Shown here piece after piece: positions 1 to 5,525 of a stretch of DNA of 7,475 nt. The notes beneath the pieces were generated by a model, which was given only the letters and a program-made list of their open reading frames with translations, had not been told where the DNA came from and made no database searches. Position 1 is the stretch's first letter, and each line of letters begins with the position of its first letter. Made by a program: the position numbers and the translations under genes. The stretch spans positions 1 through 7,475 of the forward strand of contig CAZCJU010000070.1 of assembly GCA_964498965.1 (NCBI GenBank), written 5' to 3'. The DNA comes from CAZCJU01 sp964498965. GTDB taxonomy: Bacteria > Bacillota > Clostridia > Oscillospirales > CAG-272.

Positions 1-40
1 CGGTGGTGTGAGAGGAGGGAGAATGTCCCTCCTACTCGAT
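1..40 (+). mobile_element. Group II intron, 3' end (domain V tail and domain VI)
   Basis: Bases 1-6 (cggtgg) fit the 3' strand end of domain V. The linker tgtgagagg and the ending cctactcgat are typical of bacterial group II intron 3' ends. Domain VI folds cleanly: gag 10-12 pairs with ctc 35-37, and aggaggga 13-20 pairs with tccctcct 26-33 around the loop gaatg. The single unpaired A34 lies between the two helices, seven positions from the proposed 3' splice site after T40, where the branch-point adenosine is expected. The rest of the intron, including any intron-encoded maturase, would lie left of the window on the + strand. It is thus not the source of the reverse transcriptase fragment on the - strand. 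The exact 3' boundary is inferred from the fold. Confidence 0.8.
10..37 (+). other. Group II intron domain VI hairpin with bulged branch-point A34
   Basis: A 3-bp lower helix (10-12/35-37) and an 8-bp upper helix (13-20/26-33) enclose a 5-base loop. A34 is the only bulged base and is the predicted lariat nucleophile. All pairings are Watson-Crick. Confidence 0.75.
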
Positions 41-127
41 TACTTGAATCTTCTTTCTTTTTCCGATTATTATTTTACACTAAGCCGGCGATTTTATTAA
101 ATATTCAAAAATCGTTCTGTATATTTC
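41..127. other. AT-rich gap between intron end and reverse transcriptase remnant
   Basis: No coding region was recognised. The 3' exon flank of the intron starts at about 41. A weak 7-bp inverted repeat (89-95 with 108-114, 12-base loop) is present but has no T-run on either strand, so it is not called a terminator. No template or variable repeat of a diversity-generating element was recognised here. Confidence 0.4.
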
Positions 128-787
128 TTACATCCCACTCATAAACATTCCGGGCAATTCCGTCTGATCCACGATCTCAACCTCGTTCATGTTGAAGTTA
201 CATAGGGAGTAATACTCTCGACTGGCATATGGATGTCTTTCAAGATATCCCTCATTGGATGCGTTAATTCCAAGGTCGGAGTTTCCGTAGGCATCGGCAG
301 TATCATCCATATTTTGAATCAGATGATATGTATTCCCATAAGAAGCGTGGACACGCCATCCGCCGTATGAATTGCGTACCTTTTCAAGCGATGTTAAACC
401 GTTGCGGTATAATTTCGCAAACTTTTTCATCTTACGCCGCATATTATCCTTACTGCGTTTTCTGACCTTACAGATGACTTTGCCCGTGTCGGTAAGGTAA
501 GTATGAAAGCCGAGAAAGTCTATGCCGTTCTTTAATGGGAATATCTGTGTCTTTTCATTGAGTTCAAGACCATACTCGCCAAGGTAATTGCGTATTACAG
601 AGAGACAGTGTTGCAAATACGATTTGTCCTTATGTATAAGATAAAAATCATCTACATATCTGCCGTAGCCTTTAATATGTAATTTTTCCTTAACGAGATG
701 GTCTAACCCGTTTAATAAAACCAAGGCATATAACTGACTACTTTGATATCCGATTGGCAGACCAATATCGTCAAGTCGAATTTTACT
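128..787 (-). pseudogene. Reverse transcriptase, 5'-truncated (DGR-like), C-terminal half
   Basis: The open frame runs from just after a stop at 788-790 down to the TAA at 128-130. Recognisable reverse transcriptase blocks in order are LPIGYQSSQ (734-760), the catalytic YVDD (647-658), then LNEKT and FLGF, followed by a basic thumb-like stretch and SYGGWRVHASYGNTYHL. The segment IGYQSSQ fits the [ILV]GxxxSQ pattern typical of diversity-generating retroelement enzymes; group II maturases have QGxxxSP instead. The fingers region, with the first catalytic aspartate (motifs 1-3), is absent, so the product cannot be a working polymerase. Reading as a gene, the only late start is a TTG at 722-724, which would fall inside the conserved block and has no convincing ribosome binding site. 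I therefore call it a remnant. Related bacterial reverse transcriptases outside the DGR group (for example Abi or unknown-group types) remain possible. Confidence 0.75.
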
Positions 788-789
788 TC

Positions 790-823
790 AAACGGCGAAA
801 AAACAGTGAAAAACGGCGAAAAA
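790..823 (+). repeat. 13-bp direct repeat and phased A-tracts upstream of the gatC promoter
   Basis: The 13-mer AAACGGCGAAAAA occurs at 790-802 and 811-823, a period of 21 bases. Together with the intervening gaaaaac it gives three A-tracts (798-803, 809-813, 819-823) centred about 10.5 bases apart, one helical turn. They end 14 bases before the -35 box. Such phasing is expected to bend DNA and can act like an UP element; that role is inferred. The last tract also sits in a short inverted repeat, gcgaa-aaa-ttcgc (816-828). Confidence 0.6.
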
Positions 824-837
824 TTCGCAATATCGTA

Positions 838-866
838 TTGACAAACGAACAAAAAAAGTGTACAAT
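838..866 (+). promoter_or_regulatory. Sigma-A-type promoter for the gatCAB-purAB operon
   Basis: A perfect -35 box TTGACA (838-843) is separated by 17 bases from TACAAT (861-866), one mismatch from the -10 consensus. Transcription would start near 873, leaving a leader of about 118 bases before gatC. It is the only strong promoter seen ahead of the five-gene cluster. Confidence 0.85.
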
Positions 867-877
867 ACTCCTGCGAG

Positions 878-927
878 GGCAATGGCGTCTTCCGATTCAT
901 TCGGTGAAGCCTGCCTTTTTTATTTTT
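878..927 (+). terminator. Terminator-like hairpin with T-run in the gatC leader (candidate attenuator)
   Basis: Helices ggca 878-881/tgcc 912-915, ggc 884-886/gcc 909-911 and ccga 892-895/tcgg 901-904 stack with small bulges and a 5-base loop. They are followed at once by TTTTTTATTTTT (916-927). This is the form of an intrinsic terminator on the + strand, beginning only about 5 bases after the predicted transcription start. It could attenuate the operon or end a short RNA of about 50 bases. No T-box signature (AGGGTGGnACCGCG) is present, so tRNA sensing of that kind is not supported. Confidence 0.55.
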
Positions 928-937
928 GCAGAGCATT

Positions 938-976
938 CGGTACGCATTCGATGTCCGAAAATGCGGCAAAATACCG
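938..976 (+). promoter_or_regulatory. Second leader hairpin just upstream of the gatC ribosome binding site
   Basis: The helix cggta 938-942/taccg 972-976 continues into cgcatt 943-948/aatgcg 960-965, with a 6-base bulge (966-971) on the 3' side and an 11-base loop. It ends 4 bases before the GGGAGG ribosome binding site (981-986). The octamer cattcggt occurs both here (934-941) and in the preceding hairpin (898-905), so bases 955-963 (ccgaaaatg) could pair, with a bulge, to either copy. Any switching is inference. Confidence 0.45.
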
Positions 977-990
977 TTACGGGAGGAAAT

Positions 991-1281
991 ATGAAGATAT
1001 CAAAAGAAGAAGTTGAACACACCGCAAAGCTGGCAAAGCTCAAACTCGATCCGACACAACTCGATAAGTGGTGCGAGGATATGGGAGCGATAATAGAATT
1101 TGCAAATATGCTTAACGAGCTTGCTCTGCCGCAATGCGATAACGAGGCACAAAGCATGAACGGCTTGAAAAACGCACTTCGAAGTGACGAAAGCCGCCCC
1201 TCTTACGAGCGTGAGAAAATGCTCGAAAATGCTCCCGAACGGTATGATGGCTGTTATGTCGTTCCTAAAATAGTGGAATGA
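991..1281 (+). CDS. gatC: Asp/Glu-tRNA amidotransferase subunit C
   Basis: This is the small subunit (96 aa, usual family size about 95-100) of the GatCAB amidotransferase. It wraps around GatA and GatB and stabilises the complex that turns Glu-tRNA(Gln) and/or Asp-tRNA(Asn) into Gln-tRNA(Gln) and Asn-tRNA(Asn) in the cytoplasm. Visible family features are the N-terminal helix HTAKLAKLKL (about residues 10-19), the following IIEFANMLNEL segment, and the C-terminal block ENAPERYDGCYVVPKIVE, which matches the conserved NAPe..dg.ffvVPkvv ending. The ATG at 991 is chosen because GGGAGG (981-986) lies just upstream and the protein then has normal length. The frame is open back to 754, but that stretch includes the promoter and leader and resembles no protein. 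It is the first gene of the operon, 9 bases before gatA. Confidence 0.95.
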   Translation: MKISKEEVEHTAKLAKLKLDPTQLDKWCEDMGAIIEFANMLNELALPQCDNEAQSMNGLKNALRSDESRPSYEREKMLENAPERYDGCYVVPKIVE

Positions 1282-1283
1282 GG
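1280..1283 (+). promoter_or_regulatory. Ribosome binding site deciding the gatA start
   Basis: GAGG overlaps the gatC stop codon (1279-1281). It is 7 bases from the ATG at 1291 but only 1 base from the in-frame GTG at 1285, so the ATG is the better start. The overlap suggests translational coupling of gatC and gatA. Confidence 0.6.
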
Positions 1284-1290
1284 CGTGAAA

Positions 1291-2742
1291 ATGGATACAT
1301 TGCTTGAATACTCCGAGCTGTTAAGAAACGGAAAAATCTCATCCCTTGAGCTGACAAAGCATTATCTTGACAGAATAAAAAAATACGATCCGTCACTCCG
1401 CACCTACATTACCGTGTGCGAGGACGAAGCATTGAAAGCAGCGAAAAATGCGGACAATTTGCTCGCACAGGGCGATTGCGATCCGCTTTGCGGAATACCG
1501 ATAGGTATTAAGGACAATATCTGCACAAAGGATATAAAAACGACGTGTGCATCGAAAATGCTGTATAATTTTGTTCCACCTTATGATGCGACCGTTATAA
1601 AAAAACTGAAAAATTCGGGTGCGGTGATATTGGGTAAGCTTAATATGGACGAATTCGCAATGGGATCGTCAACGGAAACCTCATGCTTCGCAAAAACAAA
1701 AAATCCGTATAATACGTCGCTTGTGCCGGGCGGTTCGTCGGGCGGCTCTGCGGCGTGCGTGTCGGCGGACTTGGCGGTGCTTGCTTTAGGTTCGGATACG
1801 GGCGGATCGATAAGACAGCCGGCAGCGTTTTGTTCCTGCGTCGGCATAAAGCCTACTTACGGTGCCGTTTCGAGATTCGGACTCGTGGCGTTCGCTTCCT
1901 CGCTCGATCAAATAGGCACGTTCACAAAAAACGTTGCGGACTGTGCGGCGGTGCTGAATGTCATAACAGGGTACGACGAATCCGATTCTACCTCGGTAAA
2001 TATCGATCATGCGAATTATACGTCGGCTGTCGGAAGAGGCGTAAAGGGTATGCGAATAGGCATCCCGAGGGAATATATCGAAAACGGAATACAGCCCGAG
2101 ATCGCAGATGCACTCGAAAAAGCGATGAATATTTACGAAAGCCTCGGCGCGAAATGCGAGGTATGTTCGCTTCCGCTTTCACGCTATGCACTCGGTGCTT
2201 ACTATATCATATCCTCTGCCGAAGCAAGCTCGAATTTGGCGAGATTCGACGGAATAAAATACGGCAGACGAGCCGAAAAATACAACAGCCTGTCGGAACT
2301 GTATGAAAATACACGCTCGGAGGGCTTCGGCAATGAGGTCAAACGCAGAATAATGCTCGGAACATACGCACTCAGCTCGGGCTATTACGATGCATACTAC
2401 AAAAAAGCTCAGCAAGTGCGTGCGGCGGTAAAATCGGATTTCGACCGTTGCTTCGAAAAATACGATGTATTGCTTACCCCGACAACTCCGACCTCGGCTT
2501 TTGCGTTCGGAGAAAGGTCGAACCCCGTATCTATGTATATGGGAGATATTTGTACGGTCGCAGTCAACATTGCGGGCTTGCCCGCAATGAGCATTCCCGC
2601 AGGACTTGATAAGGTCGGCAGACCGATAGGTATTCAGCTTATAGCCGATGCGTTTAACGAAAGCGAATTGATCGGTGCGGCGGACGCATACGAAAAGGAA
2701 ACAAGCTTCGATAAACTTCGTCCGACGCTTTCGGAGGTGTAA
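1291..2742 (+). CDS. gatA: Asp/Glu-tRNA amidotransferase subunit A (glutaminase/amidase)
   Basis: GatA hydrolyses glutamine and supplies the ammonia that GatB uses to amidate the tRNA-bound acid. The protein is 483 aa from the ATG at 1291, normal for the family (about 480-490). The amidase-signature core is intact: GIPIGIKDN with the catalytic Lys at residue 74, GGSSGGSAA with the cis-Ser at 149, and DTGGSIRQPA with the nucleophile Ser at 173. The Lys-Ser-Ser spacing of 75 and 24 residues equals that of the structurally known S. aureus enzyme (79, 154, 178, from memory). Later blocks VGIKPTYG, SLDQIG and TPTTP also fit GatA, and separate it from general amidases. An in-frame GTG at 1285 would add two residues but lacks spacing for a ribosome binding site. 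It sits between gatC and gatB, 4 bases from the latter, as in many Bacillota. Confidence 0.97.
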   Translation: MDTLLEYSELLRNGKISSLELTKHYLDRIKKYDPSLRTYITVCEDEALKAAKNADNLLAQGDCDPLCGIPIGIKDNICTKDIKTTCASKMLYNFVPPYDATVIKKLKNSGAVILGKLNMDEFAMGSSTETSCFAKTKNPYNTSLVPGGSSGGSAACVSADLAVLALGSDTGGSIRQPAAFCSCVGIKPTYGAVSRFGLVAFASSLDQIGTFTKNVADCAAVLNVITGYDESDSTSVNIDHANYTSAVGRGVKGMRIGIPREYIENGIQPEIADALEKAMNIYESLGAKCEVCSLPLSRYALGAYYIISSAEASSNLARFDGIKYGRRAEKYNSLSELYENTRSEGFGNEVKRRIMLGTYALSSGYYDAYYKKAQQVRAAVKSDFDRCFEKYDVLLTPTTPTSAFAFGERSNPVSMYMGDICTVAVNIAGLPAMSIPAGLDKVGRPIGIQLIADAFNESELIGAADAYEKETSFDKLRPTLSEV

Positions 2743-2746
2743 ATAA

Positions 2747-4174
2747 ATGAACTACGAAACAGTCATAGGACTCGAGATTCATGCGGAGCTTGCGACAAGT
2801 TCCAAAATATACTGCTCCTGCAAAACGACGTTCGGTGCGGAGGAAAATACGCATATATGCCCGATATGTACCGGTATGCCGGGAACACTTCCCGTGCTGA
2901 ACAAAAAAGTTGTCGATTATGCGATAAGTGCGGGATTGGCGATGAATTGCGAAATAACAAAGTACGGAAAACAGGACAGAAAAAACTATTTTTATCCCGA
3001 TCTGCCGAAAGCTTATCAGATCTCGCAGTATGATATGCCGATATGCAAAAACGGGTATATCGACATTGAAACCGATAACGGAAAAAAAAGAATAAGAATA
3101 ATGCGTATACACATAGAAGAGGACGCCGGAAAGCTGATACACGATCGTTTGTCGGGACACTCGCTCATAGACTATAATAGGTGCGGAGTGCCGCTTATCG
3201 AGATCGTAACGGAACCGGATATGAGAACACCCGAGGAAGCAAAAGCTTTTTTGGAAAAGGTGAAATCCATCCTTGAATATACGGGCGTGTCGGATTGCAA
3301 AATGCAGGAAGGCTCGCTTCGTTGTGATGTCAACCTTTCGGTTCGTCCTTTCGGTCAAAAGGAATTCGGAACAAGGACCGAAATGAAAAACATCAATTCG
3401 TTTGCCTCTGCGTATCGTGCCATGCAAAGCGAACAAAAAAGACAACTGCGATTGCTTGGGGACGGCGAAAAAGTGGTAAGATCGACAAGAAGATGGGACG
3501 ACAATAAGGGAGAAAGCCACGAAATGCGTTCCAAGGAGGACGCTCAGGACTACAGATATTTCCCCGATCCCGATCTTGTACCGATAGTCATAGACGACGA
3601 GTGGATAAACAGGATAAAAAACGGGCTGCCGGAGCTTGCGGACGAAAGACAACAAAGATATGTTTCCGAATTCGGCTTATCGGAATACGATGCGGAGCTT
3701 ATAACACGCAGTAAAGCGAAAGCCGATTATTTCGAAGCAGTCGTGTCTTTTGATGCACCGCCTAAATCGGCGGCAAATCTCATAAACGGAGATTTAGCAC
3801 GTCTTATGCACGAAAAATGCTTGGAGGAAATACCCTTTTCTCCGAAATATCTTGCCGAGGCGATAGCCCTTTATACAAGCGGTAAGGTCAGCTCCGCAGG
3901 CTTGAAAAAAATTGCGGAGGAGCTGTTCGGGGAACAACGATCTGCGGAGCTTATCGCAAAGGAAAGGGGCTTGCTTCAGGTGAGCGACGAAAACACACTC
4001 GCTCCGTTGATAAAAAAACTCATAGACGAAAACCCGAAAACGGCGGCTGAGCTTAAAGCGGGAAAGGAAAAAGCCATGGGCTTTTTCGTCGGTCGTGTCA
4101 TGAAAGCGTCCGGAGGCAGTGCCAATCCGCAACTCGTCAACAAAATGATAAAACAAATTATCGGTATAGAATAA
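2747..4174 (+). CDS. gatB: Asp/Glu-tRNA amidotransferase subunit B (tRNA-binding kinase/amidase)
   Basis: GatB phosphorylates the side-chain carboxylate of misacylated Glu- or Asp-tRNA with ATP, then amidates it with ammonia from GatA. At 475 aa it is full length. It opens with the family hallmark YETVIGLEIHAEL; His12, Glu124/125 (IHIEEDAGK) and Glu152 (PLIEIV) align with the Mg-site residues known in S. aureus GatB. Other blocks are DRKNYFYPDLPKAYQISQ, GSLRCDVN and DYRYFPDPDL. Cys23, Cys25, Cys38 and Cys41 form a CxC...CxxC set expected to bind zinc, which some GatB proteins have and the S. aureus one lacks. The C-terminal YqeY-like tRNA-binding region is present, ending KAMGFFVGRVMK...GGSANPQLVNKMIKQ. 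Start ATG 2747 has GGAGG at 2733-2737, 9 bases upstream and inside the end of gatA. Long open frames on the opposite strand (for example 2654-3655) are shadows. Confidence 0.97.
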   Translation: MNYETVIGLEIHAELATSSKIYCSCKTTFGAEENTHICPICTGMPGTLPVLNKKVVDYAISAGLAMNCEITKYGKQDRKNYFYPDLPKAYQISQYDMPICKNGYIDIETDNGKKRIRIMRIHIEEDAGKLIHDRLSGHSLIDYNRCGVPLIEIVTEPDMRTPEEAKAFLEKVKSILEYTGVSDCKMQEGSLRCDVNLSVRPFGQKEFGTRTEMKNINSFASAYRAMQSEQKRQLRLLGDGEKVVRSTRRWDDNKGESHEMRSKEDAQDYRYFPDPDLVPIVIDDEWINRIKNGLPELADERQQRYVSEFGLSEYDAELITRSKAKADYFEAVVSFDAPPKSAANLINGDLARLMHEKCLEEIPFSPKYLAEAIALYTSGKVSSAGLKKIAEELFGEQRSAELIAKERGLLQVSDENTLAPLIKKLIDENPKTAAELKAGKEKAMGFFVGRVMKASGGSANPQLVNKMIKQIIGIE

Positions 4175-4195
4175 AACGGTATGAATAAAATAGCT

Positions 4196-4217
4196 CGCTC
4201 CGACATTGAACGGAGCG
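4196..4217 (+). other. Hairpin in the gatB-purA gap
   Basis: cgctccg (4196-4202) pairs perfectly with cggagcg (4211-4217) around an 8-base loop. No T-run follows, so it is not an intrinsic terminator. It lies in the only sizeable gap of the operon (65 bases), 12 bases before the purA ribosome binding site (GGAG, 4230-4233). It could protect or process the mRNA, marking a boundary between the gat and pur parts; this is inference. No second promoter was found in the gap. Confidence 0.5.
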
Positions 4218-4239
4218 TAAATGCGGAACGGAGATATTT

Positions 4240-5517
4240 ATGTCAAATTGCGTTATTGTAGGGGTCAACTGGGGCGATGAGGGAAAAGGAAGAATGGTCG
4301 ATCTGCTTACCGGCGACTACGATGCGGTGGTAAGATTCCAGGGCGGCGGCAATGCGGGTCATACCGTCATAAACGAGTACGGAAAAACGGCATTGCATTT
4401 GCTTCCGTCGGGAATTTTCGGAAAAAATATCGTGAATATACTCGGTAACGGTGTCGCACTCGATCCGGAAAGCCTGCGACGGGAGATCGAAGAAGTACGA
4501 GGCAAAGGCATCAAAATAACGCCCGATAACCTGAAAATTAGCGAACGTGCTTCGTTGTTGCTTCCTTGGCACAGACAGCTCGACGCTTTGGAGGAAGAAA
4601 GACTTAAGGATAAAAAATACGGCTCAACGAAGCAGGGAATAGCACCGTTTTATTCCGATAAATATCAGAAAAAGACAGTGCTTGCAGGCGAACTGCTTTA
4701 TCCGGAGCTTTTGAAAGAACGACTTGCGGAATTGCTCGAGTGGAAAAACCTTATATTGACCGAAGTGTACGGTGCAAGTGCCTTTACCGCCGAAATGCTC
4801 GATGAATGGCTGAACGAATCCTGTGAAAGCATCAAGCCTTTTATATGCGATACCGGTTCTTATCTGAGAAAATTGCAAAAAGAGGGAAAAAATATACTTT
4901 TCGAAGCACAGCTCGGTTCGCTGCGGGATATCGATTACGGTATCTATCCGTATACGACCTCTTCGAATACGATTGCGGCGTATGCCCCGATAGGCTCCGG
5001 CTTGCCGACGGCAAAATCGGACAAGGTGTTGGGTGTGGTAAAGGCATACTCGACTTGCGTTGGCGAAGGACCTTTTGTCTGCGAAATGTTCGGCGATAAG
5101 GCGGAAACGCTTCGCCGTGCGGGACTTGAATACGGTGCTAAAACCGGCAGGCCCAGACGTGTGGGGGCTTTTGATATAGTGGCAACAAGATACGGTGCTA
5201 TGGTGCAAGGTGCGACCGAAATAGCGTTGACCAAGCTCGATGTGCTGTCTTATGCGGATAAAATACCCGTATGCACCGAATACTCGATCGACGGAGTGTG
5301 TACGGACGATTTCCCGTTCCCGTCGTTGCTGAATAAGGCTAAACCGGTAATTAAATGCTTCGACGGATGGCACTGTGATATTTCGAAAGTGCGGAAATGG
5401 GAAGAATTGCCCGAGGCGGCACGCAAATACGTTGAATTTATAGAGCGGGAAATATCCTGCCCCGTAAAATACGTTTCCGTCGGAGCGGAGCGTGACAGCA
5501 TTATAGTGAGGGAGTGA
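4240..5517 (+). CDS. purA: Adenylosuccinate synthetase (variant IMP-site loop)
   Basis: PurA joins IMP and aspartate using GTP to give adenylosuccinate, the first committed step to AMP. The 425-aa protein is of normal length. The N-terminal signature WGDEGKGRMVD supplies catalytic Asp13 and the phosphate loop, and QGGGNAGHTV supplies catalytic His41, both at the same numbers as in E. coli. TKLDVL (331-336) is the guanine-recognition block, and KTGRPRRVGAFD (301-312) holds the arginine pair near the substrates. Two places differ from the textbook enzyme: GSTKQGIAPFYSDK replaces the usual GttgrGIGPaY.DK loop, and FEAQLGSLRDID (221-232) replaces FEGAQGtlLDID. From memory, this form occurs in other Clostridia PurA proteins. 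The start ATG follows GGAG (4230-4233) by 6 bases. The stop overlaps a possible GTG of purB, and the real purB start is 9 bases on. No PurR-type box was found. Confidence 0.95.
   Translation: MSNCVIVGVNWGDEGKGRMVDLLTGDYDAVVRFQGGGNAGHTVINEYGKTALHLLPSGIFGKNIVNILGNGVALDPESLRREIEEVRGKGIKITPDNLKISERASLLLPWHRQLDALEEERLKDKKYGSTKQGIAPFYSDKYQKKTVLAGELLYPELLKERLAELLEWKNLILTEVYGASAFTAEMLDEWLNESCESIKPFICDTGSYLRKLQKEGKNILFEAQLGSLRDIDYGIYPYTTSSNTIAAYAPIGSGLPTAKSDKVLGVVKAYSTCVGEGPFVCEMFGDKAETLRRAGLEYGAKTGRPRRVGAFDIVATRYGAMVQGATEIALTKLDVLSYADKIPVCTEYSIDGVCTDDFPFPSLLNKAKPVIKCFDGWHCDISKVRKWEELPEAARKYVEFIEREISCPVKYVSVGAERDSIIVRE
5508..5514 (+). promoter_or_regulatory. Ribosome binding site deciding the purB start
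   Basis: GAGGGAG lies in the last codons of purA. It ends 11 bases before the ATG at 5526 but overlaps the in-frame GTG at 5514, so the ATG is preferred. The family N-terminus (MTDKYESPLASRY) also begins at that ATG. Confidence 0.55.
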
Positions 5518-5525
5518 AAACGAAA

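Noticed and set aside
89..114. Terminator for the reverse transcriptase fragment
   Set aside because: The 7-bp AT-rich stem with a 12-base loop has no T-run on the - strand.
754..990. N-terminal extension of gatC back to an ATG at 754
   Set aside because: It would include the promoter, leader hairpins and reverse transcriptase remnant, and would make GatC nearly twice its normal length.
873..990. T-box riboswitch in the gatC leader
   Set aside because: The leader is short and lacks the AGGGTGGnACCGCG antiterminator box and a specifier stem.
2654..3655. 333-aa open frame on the - strand opposite gatB
   Set aside because: It lies wholly across well-supported gatA/gatB coding sequence and shows no recognisable domain; a shadow of codon bias.
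4175..4239. PurR (PurBox) operator before purA
   Set aside because: No CCGAACAWT-like match on either strand; the only near match has two or more changes in the core.
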